From NCBI GenBank assembly GCA_963821275.1, contig CAWGDF010000003.1, forward strand, positions 1 through 64,000: DNA of 64,000 nucleotides, read 5' to 3'. The notes under the pieces are model-generated. The model saw only the letters and a list, made by a program, of their open reading frames with translations, did not search any database and was not told the DNA's origin. Positions 29,170 through 37,433 of the stretch are shown piece by piece. The stretch comes from JACVRW01 sp963821275 (GTDB lineage: Bacteria; Actinomycetota; Thermoleophilia; Solirubrobacterales; Thermoleophilaceae). The position numbers were made by a program, and so were the translations under genes. How positions within the stretch are numbered: position 1 is the first letter of the stretch; each line of letters starts with the position of its first letter.

Positions 29170-29630
29170 AGGTCGTAGCGCTCCATGTCGGCGTCCAGCC
29201 GGCCACGGTCGGCCCCGGCTGCCGCCGGCCGAGCGTCGCCGCCGCGGCCGGTGCGAGCCCTTCGCCAGCGAATCAGAGCGAAGGCGATGCCGCCCGCCGC
29301 GAGGACGATCCCGAGCCCGGGGATGACGTAGACGAGCAGATCGCCCAGGTCGTCGTCGCCCTGGTCGCCCGGTAGGGCCAGGACGGAGTCGCCGAACTGG
29401 GCCGCCAGGGCAGCCTTGATCTCGTCCTTGGAGCGGCAGTCGTCGATCAGGGTCTGGATGTACTCGCGCTGCTGGATGGCCTGGGGCGCCTCGGTGGCCA
29501 GCGCCAGCGGCGTGCCGCAGATCGGGCACATCACCTCGTCCTCCACATCCGCGAGGGTGGTTTGCGGGCAGTCGGCGGCCAGGGCGGTGGGGGCGGCGGC
29601 GAGCAGCAGCGCCGCCAGCGCCGCGGCCAC
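29166..29630 (-). CDS. ccmH: Cytochrome c maturation protein CcmH/CcmL-like
   Basis: After a signal peptide (AALLLAAAPTALAAD) comes the CcmH thiol motif EVMCPICGTPLALATEAPQA, then IQTLIDDCRSKDEIKAALAA and a C-terminal membrane helix (VYVIPGLGIVLAAGGIAFAL). The protein reduces or holds the CxxCH motif of apocytochrome c. It has 154 residues from GTG 29630. The true start may lie a few codons upstream (frame reads LLSRAL before it) because the signal peptide lacks a basic N-terminus. Confidence 0.9.
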   Translation of the reverse strand: MAAALAALLLAAAPTALAADCPQTTLADVEDEVMCPICGTPLALATEAPQAIQQREYIQTLIDDCRSKDEIKAALAAQFGDSVLALPGDQGDDDLGDLLVYVIPGLGIVLAAGGIAFALIRWRRARTGRGGDARPAAAGADRGRLDADMERYDL

Positions 29631-29641
29631 GAGCGCGCGGC

Positions 29642-30196
<555 letters not shown>

Positions 30197-30322
30197 GGGG
30201 CGATCCGAAGACTAGATGCCGCGTTCGCGCGTACCGCTCACTCGCGGGTCCCGCGATAGAAAGCAGGACCCTCCCCACTCGCGCCGAACTGGGCCTTCCT
30301 CAAGCGGGCCTTCGCAGAACCA

Positions 30323-30718
30323 TCACCTGACCGGCGTCCGTCGCTCCGCGAGGGCCTTGGACACCGTCTCGCGGAGCTCGGGTATCGAGCGGTCGAGCGA
30401 GCGGAAGCTCGAGCCCGTCATGACGATGAGCACCATCGGCGACGTGGCCGTCACGGTCGCGGTCCGACGCTCCTCCCGGATGAGCGCTATCTCGCCGAAG
30501 AAGTCGCCTGCGCCCAGCTTCGCGACCGGCGTGTCGCCGCGGGTGACCTCCGCCGTCCCTGACTCGATCACGAAGAACTCCTCGCCGAGGTCACCCTCGC
30601 GTGCGAGCACCCTCCCGGCCGCCACGCTGATCTCGTCGGTCTGCTCTGCGACCGCCGCCAAGTCCCGCTCGGACATGGAACTGAAGAACGGCACGTCCTT
30701 CAATCGGGCCTGATTCAT
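30323..30718 (-). CDS. Stand-alone cyclic-nucleotide-binding domain protein
   Basis: The 131-residue protein is one CNB domain: VPFFSSMSERDLAAVAEQTD, GDLGEEFFVIESGTAEVTRG, and the phosphate-binding cassette GDFFGEIALIREERRTATVT with Glu and Arg placed to bind cyclic nucleotide. There is no DNA-binding or channel domain, so it may regulate a separate partner. The closest candidate is the K+ channel gene about 490 bases upstream on the same strand. Confidence 0.88.
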   Translation of the reverse strand: MNQARLKDVPFFSSMSERDLAAVAEQTDEISVAAGRVLAREGDLGEEFFVIESGTAEVTRGDTPVAKLGAGDFFGEIALIREERRTATVTATSPMVLIVMTGSSFRSLDRSIPELRETVSKALAERRTPVR

Positions 30719-31206
30719 CGGTACCCCTTCTTTGGGCGGTCGCTCCGCCGACGGTAACCCCTGCGGGCGGCCGCCGCAACGTCAGCCGCCTGCGGTGTCG
30801 ACCTTCCGCGCCTGCGTCTCGCGCAACCGCCTGACGAGCGCCCCGTGAGCAGCGCCAGGCGACGACCGGGTGGCCTTGACGAACGGGCGGAAGCCGCGCC
30901 ATCGAGCGCACCGGGCTCGCGCCGCCGGGTCGGGCGCGGGCGAGCAAGCAAGCCTGCTCGAGAGCAGCAACGCCGGCCCGGCTGGCGAGACGACCGCTTC
31001 AGAACCGCCGCGAGCGCCCGACTGCCGGTCTGCCGCGTGCTCCTGCGGACGAGCAGCGGCAGCCGCCGCCGCGCTTGGTCAGGGAGCGCTGCTTTCGCCT
31101 GACAGGAGCGGCGGGGAGCAGGATCAGGGCCGTTGACCTCTCGCGCTCACCGGACAACGCAGAACTACTCCCATACTCCCAACACGCTCAGGAATTGACT
31201 ACCGGC
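30719..31206. other. Intergenic stretch without a recognisable gene
   Basis: These 488 bases lie between the CNB protein start and the K+ channel stop. Frames here are short and of low-complexity Arg/Ala content, typical of non-coding GC-rich DNA. No tRNA, repeat or convincing hairpin terminator was seen. Confidence 0.4.
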
Positions 31207-31926
31207 TCACCAGGCGTCGGGACGCCATTTGCTCACGAGCCCAGCGACGAGGGTGACAAGAAAGATCTGGCCGACCATCACCTCGAGCACCGCGACGGAC
31301 TGGCCGACCGTCCCGGCCGGGATCAGGTTGCCGTATCCGGTTGACGTGAGAGTCGTGTAACTGAAGAAGAGGTAGTCGCTCGAACGCGCTTCGGCCACGC
31401 CGGTGAAGAACTGGCTGTCGGGCCAGCGATCGACCGCAAGGTAGAACAACGCAAAAAGCAGGCCGAGCAGCGCGTAGACGCTGACCGCCCCGTTGATCGT
31501 GCGAAAGTCAACATGCCCGGCGCCGACCATGACGCGCCGCAGGATCGTGATGGCCGCGATCGCCAGCAGGATCGTGACGGCGCCAAACGCGACGCCGAGC
31601 AGGCGCTCTGACGGGATGAGCTCGGCGATGAACGCCATCACGACGGCGGCGACTGCGACCACGACCGCCAGGCGCACCCGCCCTGGGCGCACGTCGGAGC
31701 TCGTGAACGCGACGATCGTGGTCAGCCCCGCGGCCGCGACCGCCGTGACGCGTCCGCCCCAGCCCTCGGGAGGCAGCGTCATCATCACGGCAAACGTGAT
31801 CAGGATCAGGGCCAGGACAAGGCCGTAGGCGTTGTCCATCCGCTGAGCCAGCTCGAGCAGGGTTTCACGGCGGCCGCGCCCACCACCCTGTCGGCTGCCG
31901 CGCTCTGCGCGCTGCTCATCGGGCAC
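31207..31926 (-). CDS. Potassium channel family protein
   Basis: The 239-residue protein has about six membrane helices. A pore loop between the last two holds the selectivity filter TTLTSTGYGNLIPAG (TxGYG). There is no long cytoplasmic RCK domain. The N-terminus is basic and cytoplasmic. It likely conducts K+ passively. The separate CNB protein gene downstream on the same strand could encode its regulatory subunit, which is inference. Confidence 0.88.
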   Translation of the reverse strand: MPDEQRAERGSRQGGGRGRRETLLELAQRMDNAYGLVLALILITFAVMMTLPPEGWGGRVTAVAAAGLTTIVAFTSSDVRPGRVRLAVVVAVAAVVMAFIAELIPSERLLGVAFGAVTILLAIAAITILRRVMVGAGHVDFRTINGAVSVYALLGLLFALFYLAVDRWPDSQFFTGVAEARSSDYLFFSYTTLTSTGYGNLIPAGTVGQSVAVLEVMVGQIFLVTLVAGLVSKWRPDAW

Positions 31927-32457
31927 CCGTGGTCATTCGGGCCCGCAGGCGCCCCTCCTGGTCCCCGCACGAAATCCCCCGGCGACGACCATGGAGACCG
32001 GGGAACCCGCACGCTGGAGGACAACCCCGCACTCCCGCATCCCATGGTGGCTGTTGCATAAAGCCGTCTCGGAAGAACTGGTGCGCGATCGCGGAGATGG
32101 GCGTCAGAGTCGCTAGGTGTGCGGACCTCGGGACGGACGCATCTCGCGTGACGGATGGGATGGCCGATTTTGGAACCCACCCTTAGAAGTGATCTAGCGG
32201 CCTCGCCGGGGGTTTGTGCAACAGCCACCATGCAACGCGATAGCCGGAGTATGCGTCCGCAGGGAGCCGCGTCCACCCGGCGCTTTTGGTCTGATGCCCG
32301 GAAGTCCTGGTGACGGTTCCTCGCGGGAGCCTGGCGGGAGCGAGACCAGGCGGTGCCGGGACCACGCGGCCAACTTCGAGCACCCGGAACGGGTGCCGTG
32401 AGCCCCGCCGACGGATGCAACGGCCTGCTCCGTTTCCCCGCTCGAGGGCCCGGGTAG
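31927..32457. other. Intergenic stretch holding a MITE-like element
   Basis: No gene is convincing in these 531 bases between the K+ channel start and a DUF6458 gene. The notable content is a pair of 20-bp inverted repeats (32043-32062 and 32213-32232), listed separately. Confidence 0.5.
32043..32232. mobile_element. MITE-like element with 20-bp terminal inverted repeats
   Basis: The left end CATGGTGGCTGTTGCATAAA (32043-32062) and the right end TTTGTGCAACAGCCACCATG (32213-32232) are inverted repeats with 19 of 20 positions matching. The enclosed 190 bp has no coding capacity. The GGCTGTTGCA core resembles ends of some insertion sequences. No target duplication was found beside the repeats, so the exact boundaries are uncertain. 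An alternative is a large regulatory stem-loop. Confidence 0.5.
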
Positions 32458-32466
32458 ATGCGCGAT

Positions 32467-32679
32467 ATGACGATCGGCACGTCGATATTCCTGATCGCCC
32501 TGGGTGCGATCCTCGCATTTGCGGTTAATGCGACCGTAGCTGGGTTCTCTATCCAAACGGCGGGCGTAATCCTCATGGTTGCCGGTGTGGCGGGGCTCGT
32601 GATCGGCCTGTTCCTGCTGAACTCCGGCCGCGCTCGCCCTGCGGAGCGCACGGTCTCCGAGGACCGCCCGCAGTACTGA
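32467..32679 (+). CDS. Small two-helix membrane protein, DUF6458-like
   Basis: The 70-residue product from ATG 32467 reads MTIGTSIFLIALGAILAFAV, NATVAGFSIQTAGVILMVAG and AGLVIGLFLLNSG: two membrane helices with a short charged tail. This matches DUF6458 proteins, abundant in actinobacteria and of unknown function. An in-frame ATG at 32458 would add three residues. It is followed by a CsbD-like gene on the same strand. Confidence 0.85.
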   Translation: MTIGTSIFLIALGAILAFAVNATVAGFSIQTAGVILMVAGVAGLVIGLFLLNSGRARPAERTVSEDRPQY

Positions 32680-32738
32680 AAGGACCGTATTGCCGACAGC
32701 ACCGCGCAGCTCAGCCGTGTGGGAAAGGACGGAGGGTG

Positions 32739-32912
32739 ATGAAGTCAGGATCGCGAGATAAGGCCGAGGGGACCGTCGACAAGATTGCCGGGAGGGTCAT
32801 GGAGGCTTTCTCGAAGCTGACCGGCAACCGTTCGGCCGGCGCCAAGGGCAAGGCGGCGCGTGGCCGGGGTGCTCTGCGGAAGACAAAGGGCCGCGCGAAG
32901 CAGGCGAAGTAA
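32739..32912 (+). CDS. CsbD-like small stress protein
   Basis: A 57-residue, very basic protein begins MKSGSRDKAEGTVDKIAGRV and ends GRAKQAK. The KAEGTVDKIAGRV segment is the CsbD core; the second half is Lys/Arg/Ala/Gly-rich and may bind nucleic acid. GGAGGG precedes the ATG by 3 bases. CsbD proteins are general-stress-induced; their biochemical role is unknown. Confidence 0.75.
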   Translation: MKSGSRDKAEGTVDKIAGRVMEAFSKLTGNRSAGAKGKAARGRGALRKTKGRAKQAK

Positions 32913-33094
32913 GGCGCACGATCGCCGCCCGGCGGCGACCCTTGCTGGACCGCGGCCTCCTCGACCCCGCTGAGTGAATGCGACAATTTCGCAGCGTTTT
33001 GCCTATGCGGTCCGCGAGCCCCCGCCGCCGCCTACCTACGGCGGAACGCGGATCAGCCTCAATCCCGCTCCCCGTCTAGAATCCGACGCCAGGC

Positions 33095-33167
33095 GCGGAC
33101 GTAGCTCAGTTGGTAGAGCGTTGGCTTCCCAAGCCAAAGGTCGCGGGTTCGAGGCCCGTCGTCCGCT
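33095..33167 (+). tRNA. tRNA-Gly (anticodon CCC)
   Basis: A complete cloverleaf is visible: acceptor stem GCGGACG pairing with CGTCCGC, a D-arm with AGCTCAGTTGGTAGAGC, anticodon stem TTGGC/GCCAA around loop TTCCCAA (anticodon CCC), and T-arm GCGGGTTCGAGGCCCG. No CCA is encoded. It is the integration target of the island to its right, whose far end repeats the tRNA 3' half. Confidence 0.95.
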
Positions 33168-33174
33168 TCAGGCG
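33122..33174 (+). repeat. attL: direct repeat copy 1 (3' half of tRNA-Gly)
   Basis: These 53 bases, from the anticodon stem to 7 bases past the tRNA end, recur at 35964-36016 in the same direction with one mismatch (C at 33160, T at 36002). The first 38 bases are identical. This is the pattern left by tyrosine-recombinase integration into a tRNA gene. Confidence 0.9.
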
Positions 33175-33243
33175 AAACCATGCAGAACCGTGAAAAGTCC
33201 TGCAAAGACGGCAATTCGTCGGGCGCAATCGATCAAGTGTCAT

Positions 33244-33304
33244 ATGCGACAAGATGCAAGAAAATGCACCTCTCACAAACTTCGAGGTCGCATAAAGGTC
33301 GCAT
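33244..33304 (+). repeat. Repeated heptamers, possible integrase arm-type sites
   Basis: ATGCGAC at 33244-33250 and its complement GTCGCAT at 33287-33293 and 33298-33304 occur within 61 bases. The last two are one helical turn apart, about 130 bp inside attL. Arm-type sites of tyrosine integrases are short repeats spaced this way. Confidence 0.35.
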
Positions 33305-33510
33305 CGAGGGCTTGATCGAGCATCCGATCTAAGGCGGACAGGATCGTGTTCGGCCTGTGCGGGATGGACCAGACAAGAGCGAGGAACGACCGGCTGCCGC
33401 GTTCGTGAATGGGCAGCAATGGGCACCCGCTTCCTTTCTCGCTGGACGGGGCGGCACCCAGCATGACGGCCCCATAGACGCCGAACCCGCTCGGCGGGCA
33501 GGTGTCCGGG

Positions 33511-33585
33511 ACGCACTCCGGCAGGATTCGAACCTGCGACGTGCAACGCCGACTGCAGAGCCAAATAGCAGCACATCCGGGAGGG
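33511..33585 (-). other. tRNA-like fragment inside the island
   Basis: The minus strand reads a perfect T-arm, GCAGG-TTCGAAT-CCTGC (33521-33537), followed by CGGAGTGCG. The upstream 50 bases do not fold into convincing anticodon, D or acceptor stems. It is probably the 3' remnant of another tRNA gene or a second attachment site. Confidence 0.3.
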
Positions 33586-33762
33586 CGAGGAGGAGGGCGA
33601 GTAGAGCCCGATTCGGGCGGATTCGGAAGGGTTTGGGCACCGGTGCCCAAACGATTCTCGGCGCCGCCTGATGCGATGAAGGAGCGGGCCTCCTGGCGAA
33701 CCGGTGCCCGGGGCGTTGTGCCGTCGGGCGCAGAGTGTTTTCGGATCGGAGGAGGCCAACGG

Positions 33763-33948
33763 ATGAATTCTGTCGGCATCGACCTGGATCGCAAGCGCTC
33801 ACAGGTGGCGGTGGTCGACGACGCTGGCGGGTTGGTGCTCTCGCGGCGGATCGACAACGAGCCACGGCGAGTCAGCGGGAAGGCTTGCCAGCTCCATCAG
33901 CTGCCGGCACATGACCGTGATCGCGATGCCCTCCGACGTCCTCGTTGA
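33763..33948 (+). pseudogene. IS110-family transposase, N-terminal fragment
   Basis: The frame from ATG 33763 begins MNSVGIDLDRKRSQVAVVDD followed by AGGLVLSRRIDNEP, the typical N-terminus of IS110-family DEDD transposases, with the first catalytic Asp in GIDL. Similarity ends after about 38 residues; the frame stops at 33948 and the rest of the enzyme is missing. A GGAGG ribosome-binding site precedes it. Confidence 0.6.
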
Positions 33949-34026
33949 TGCTGCGAGGCACCACTGCCGGGCAGTATCCATCGGGGCTTGCAGGCAAGCG
34001 CTGTTACGCGCAAGAATCGACCTCGG

Positions 34027-35292
34027 GTGGAATCCACGCCACTGCTGATAATCGGTGCCGGCCCGTACGGCCTATCAGCGGCAGCCTGCGCGAAGCGGAT
34101 GGGGATCGATCCGATCGTGCTCGGCGAGCCGATGGGCTTCTGGAAGCACAACATGCCGGAGGGCATGCTGCTGCGATCGGGGGTCGACTGGCAGCTCGAT
34201 CCGTTCGAGGTACACACCTTCCGGGCCTATCTCCAGGAACGCGGTCTGTCCGAGCGTGACGTGGAGCCCATCCCGGCGAAGCGGTTCATCGACTACGCCG
34301 AGTGGTTCCGTAGAGCGTATGCGCTGGACGTCTGGCCGACCCTTGTCGACGAGCTCCACGCGCGCGGGGACCGCCTCGAGGCGAGGCTGACGGATGGCGA
34401 GGTCATCGTGGCCGACAACGTGGTCGCCGCCCCGGGCGTGGCGCAGTTCGCGAACGTTCCGGAGGAGGTGGTGCGCTCGCTTGACCCGGCGCGGTACTCG
34501 CACACGTGCACGCTCACCAGCTTCGAGGCGCTGAGCGGACGCCGGCTGCTGATCATCGGCGGTCGTCAGGGCGCATACGAGTGGGCGGCGCTGATCAGCG
34601 AGCAGGTCCCGGTCGAGATTCACATCGTCCACGACCACGAGACGCCGACGTTCGCCCAATCCGACTGGTCGTTCGTGGACGGGCTGATCGAGGACACGCT
34701 CAACACCCGCGGGTGGTTCCGCCATCTGCCGGCTGACGAGCGTGACGCGATCTCCAAGCGCTTTTGGTCTGAGGGTCGGCTCAAGCTCGAGCCGTGGCTG
34801 GCGGGGCGCATCGACCGAAGCAACATCACCGACTGGCCCGTGACGCACGTCGTCGAATACCGTCAGGAACCAACGGGAGAGATCGTCGCCGCGCTATCGA
34901 ACGGGCAGCGACTCTGCGTGGATCACGTGGTCCTGGCCACTGGGTATCGGGTGCGAGTCCCCGCGGTGCCCTACCTCGCTCGCACCGATCTGGCCGGCGA
35001 CCTGCATACGGTCGACGGCTGCCCCGTCCTGGACGAGAGCTTCCAGTCGAGCACCCCGGGCCTGTTCTTCACCGGGTTCATCGCCGCGCGTGACTTCGGG
35101 CCGTTCTTCGGATTCGTGCGAGGCTGCCCAGCCGCCGCCAAGATCATCGTCTCGGAGGTCAAGGGCCGACTGGCAGCCCGCGCCCACGCCGCGGAGGCGA
35201 ACGCCCACGCGCGCGGCATCGCTGAGACGCGTCGTAGCCGCTCCAGCCCACACCACGATCGACCCGGACCCGGCGCCGCGCGCGCAGCATGA
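34027..35292 (+). CDS. FAD/NAD(P)-dependent monooxygenase-like oxidoreductase
   Basis: The GTG at 34027 puts the FAD Rossmann motif at the N-terminus (LLIIGAGPYGLSAAACAKRM). A second, NAD(P)-binding Rossmann segment is LLIIGGRQGAYEWAALISEQ, and LATGYRVRVPAVPYL is the late ATG-type motif of flavin-containing and N-hydroxylating monooxygenases. It is followed by STPGLFFTGFIAARDFGPFF. It has 421 residues and is intact. The substrate is unknown. It is the only full-length gene in the tRNA-Gly island and so its probable cargo. An earlier in-frame GTG at 33988 is possible. Confidence 0.85.
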   Translation: MESTPLLIIGAGPYGLSAAACAKRMGIDPIVLGEPMGFWKHNMPEGMLLRSGVDWQLDPFEVHTFRAYLQERGLSERDVEPIPAKRFIDYAEWFRRAYALDVWPTLVDELHARGDRLEARLTDGEVIVADNVVAAPGVAQFANVPEEVVRSLDPARYSHTCTLTSFEALSGRRLLIIGGRQGAYEWAALISEQVPVEIHIVHDHETPTFAQSDWSFVDGLIEDTLNTRGWFRHLPADERDAISKRFWSEGRLKLEPWLAGRIDRSNITDWPVTHVVEYRQEPTGEIVAALSNGQRLCVDHVVLATGYRVRVPAVPYLARTDLAGDLHTVDGCPVLDESFQSSTPGLFFTGFIAARDFGPFFGFVRGCPAAAKIIVSEVKGRLAARAHAAEANAHARGIAETRRSRSSPHHDRPGPGAARAA

Positions 35293-35310
35293 CATTGGCC
35301 AGAACGCGCC

Positions 35311-35760
35311 CGTCGCACCCTCGACAACGATCTCGAGGTTCATCTCGTGCCGTTCTTCGGGGAGTACCTCGTTGACGAGATTGGGCCTGAGCTCATCGAC
35401 CGGGACAAGGCAGAGAAGCTCGATGTGGGCCGCATCAGCGCGAGCTCGATAAACAAGACCCTGACCGAACTCGGCCAGGTCCTCCGCGCCGCCGACCGCT
35501 ACGGCTACGCCGACCGGACCCAGTCGACCGGGTCAGCCGCTGCAAGGGTCGCCGTCGGGCGCCGAGAGTTCCTTGAGCATGACCAGGTCGAGCCTTCATC
35601 GCCGCCACACCGAGCGACCACCGGGTCCGGATGATGGTGCTGGTCGGCGCCGGCCAAATGATCGGCGAGGGGGGCATTCGCTCTTCGCTGGCGCGACGTC
35701 GACCTGTTGGCCCAGCCTCCGCGCCTCAACATCACCCGGACGTGGGATCCGACTAAGGGT
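35311..35760 (+). pseudogene. Tyrosine-type integrase remnant
   Basis: Reading RRTLDNDLEVHLVPFFGEYL, then VDEIGPELIDRDKAEKL and ISASSINKTLTELGQVLRAA gives the N-terminal SAM-like DNA-binding domain of phage-type integrases. Further on, ALRWRDVDLLAQ (about 35680-35715) is the start of the catalytic domain. The first catalytic Arg, usually AGLRIGE, is here AGQMIGE. Frame changes lie in between, and the HxxR and Tyr motifs are missing, so it is inactive. It sits about 200 bases from attR. Confidence 0.7.
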
Positions 35761-35963
35761 CTTCCAACGGGTGCTCGAGAACAACAATTCCAAGTTGGCC
35801 GGGCGGGCCGCAGGCTGGTTCCGCCAAGCCTGACGCCTCGATGGGCTCCGTCACCCCGTACTGTTCCTTGGGCTGGAAGCGGGGCGGCCTCGCCAGAGCG
35901 CCCGCAATCGGTGTCCTGGAGCGGAATTCGTCGCCTCCGTCGTCTGGCGTCGTGAGCGTGGCG

Positions 35964-36016
35964 TGGCTTCCCAAGCCAAAGGTCGCGGGTTCGAGGCCCG
36001 TTGTCCGCTTCAGGCG
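35964..36016 (+). repeat. attR: direct repeat copy 2 (truncated tRNA-Gly 3' end)
   Basis: This is the second copy of the 53-base tRNA-Gly 3' segment, lacking the 5' half of the tRNA, so it is not a functional tRNA. One mismatch to attL (T at 36002) lies in the acceptor stem. Confidence 0.9.
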
Positions 36017-36107
36017 CACCAGTGCATCGCGCCGCCCACCGGGCGCGTTGCAGGGAGTACGCTGAGCACGCTATCGGCACCCGCCGGCCTCTACAAGGAG
36101 TGCGACT

Positions 36108-37049
36108 ATGGCCACGTCGGAAGGACGGGCGGCGAGCGGGGACGCTCCCGAGGCCCTGACCGATCTCTCCGCCGGTTCCTGGAAGGACGCGCTCAAGCGC
36201 ACGGTCAAGGCGTTCAAGGAGGACAAGCTCACCGATTGGGCGGCGGCGCTGACGTACTACGGCGTCCTCGCGATCTTCCCCGCCCTGTTGGTGGTGGTGT
36301 CGGTGCTGGGGCTGATCGGCGACTCCGTCACGGACAAGCTCCTCACGAACCTGCAAGATGTGGCGCCGGGGCCGGCGCAGGAGATCCTCACGAACGCGAT
36401 CACGAACCTGCAGGGCGCCGGCAGCGCGTCGGGGTTTGCCTTCGTCATCGGCCTTGCGGGCGCGGTCTGGGCGTCGTCGGGCTACGTGAACGGCTTCATG
36501 AGCGCCTCGAACTCGATCCACGACGTCGACGAGGCCGGCTCGCTCACGAAGACCCTGCCCGTGCGGGTGGGCCTCACGCTGGTGCTGATGGTGCTGGCCG
36601 GGATCATCGCCATCGCGGTGACGCTCACGGGCGGCCTGGCGAAAGAGGTCGGCGACGTGGTCGGCTTGGGCGACTCGGCGGTGGACGTGTGGGGCATCGC
36701 CAAGTGGCCGGTGCTTCTCTTCCTCGTCAGCGTCCTGCTGGCGGTGCTCTACTGGGGCGCCCCGAACGTGAAGCTCCCGTTCCGGCTCTTCTCGCCGGGG
36801 GCACTCCTGGCCGTGGTGGGCTGGGTGCTCGGGTCGGCGGTGTTCGCCTTCTACGTCTCCAACTTCAGCTCGTACAACAAGACGTACGGGGCGCTCGCCG
36901 GGCCGATCGTGTTCCTGCTCTGGCTCTGGATCTCGAACATCTTCATCCTGCTCGGGGCGGAGCTGAACGCCGAGCTCGAGCGCAGCCGCAAGCTGGAGGC
37001 CGGCGAGGTCAGCGACCCGGACAAGGCCTTCGTCGAGCAGCACTCCTAG
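36108..37049 (+). CDS. YihY/BrkB-family membrane protein
   Basis: The 313-residue protein has the family features: an amphipathic N-terminus, DWAAALTYYGVLAIFPALLV in helix 1, about six helices, and the late motif YNKTYGALAGPIVFLLWLWI followed by SNIFILLGAELNAELERSRK. BrkB-type proteins are possible transporters of unknown substrate; the old RNase BN assignment was wrong. AAGGAG lies 8 bases before the ATG. Its stop overlaps the convergent small secreted protein gene. Confidence 0.93.
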   Translation: MATSEGRAASGDAPEALTDLSAGSWKDALKRTVKAFKEDKLTDWAAALTYYGVLAIFPALLVVVSVLGLIGDSVTDKLLTNLQDVAPGPAQEILTNAITNLQGAGSASGFAFVIGLAGAVWASSGYVNGFMSASNSIHDVDEAGSLTKTLPVRVGLTLVLMVLAGIIAIAVTLTGGLAKEVGDVVGLGDSAVDVWGIAKWPVLLFLVSVLLAVLYWGAPNVKLPFRLFSPGALLAVVGWVLGSAVFAFYVSNFSSYNKTYGALAGPIVFLLWLWISNIFILLGAELNAELERSRKLEAGEVSDPDKAFVEQHS

Positions 37050-37325
37050 GCACAGCCTTCGACGTACATGACCTCGGGCACACGGCCCTCGCGGATGCCG
37101 GTCACCCCGAGCGGCCCACTCTCAAGGGGAGAGGCTGGGCTGGTATCGGCCGCGGTACTCCTCGGCGGGCAGCTCGACGTCGGCGATCCACTCGCCCCAC
37201 GCCGACGGGTCCTCGAGCCGAGGGGGTCCCTTGGCCTCGGCGTCGCTGCCGGAGACCGCCGGCCCCAGCGCCAGGGCCAGGAGGGCTCCGGCCACCACCG
37301 CTGTCGTACGGACCTTCGTGTCCAT
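37046..37325 (-). pseudogene. Small secreted protein, one frameshift
   Basis: From ATG 37325 a signal peptide (MDTKVRTTAVVAGALLALAL) precedes AEAKGPPRLEDPSAWGEWIA and ELPAEEYRGRYQPSL. As sequenced the frame stops at 37122. Dropping one base of the G-run at 37126-37129 continues it as LESGPLGVTGIREGRVPEVM and YVEGCA to a stop at 37046, giving about 92 residues. The extended tail looks natural, so a homopolymer error is likely. No family was recognised. Confidence 0.5.
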
Positions 37326-37360
37326 ACACCCAAGGACGGCGAGCGGCCGGGACACCTTCA

Positions 37361-37374
37361 GTGATCTTGATCAC
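37361..37374. promoter_or_regulatory. Perfect palindrome in a divergent promoter region
   Basis: GTGATC-TT-GATCAC is a perfect 6+2+6 inverted repeat between the small secreted protein gene (start 37325) and the amidinohydrolase gene (start 37434). Such a site could bind a dimeric regulator of one or both genes. Confidence 0.4.
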
Positions 37375-37433
37375 GGCCCCGACCTGGCTCGGACGCCCGG
37401 CCGGAGCGCTATAAGCTGGCGTCGCCCTGGGCA

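Larger units (their letters stand above)
33122..36016. mobile_element. Small tRNA-Gly-integrated genomic island (about 2.9 kb), decayed
   Basis: The segment is bounded by the 53-bp direct repeats. From left to right it holds an AT-richer stretch with repeated heptamers, a tRNA-like fragment, an IS110 transposase fragment, an intact flavin monooxygenase gene and a broken tyrosine integrase beside the right repeat. The left tRNA is intact. The island is too small to be self-mobile; it looks like the remains of a larger element whose cargo gene was kept. Confidence 0.8.

Noticed and set aside
33106..33865. Long minus-strand frames containing TTGLEPATFGLGSQRS and plus-strand frames with KGRGFEARRPL
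   Set aside because: These are well-known spurious translations of tRNA sequence; the frame simply crosses the tRNA-Gly gene.
32279..34772. 15-base repeat GCGCTTTTGGTCTGA at about 32279 and 34758
   Set aside because: One such match is expected by chance in a window of this size, and the flanks share nothing.
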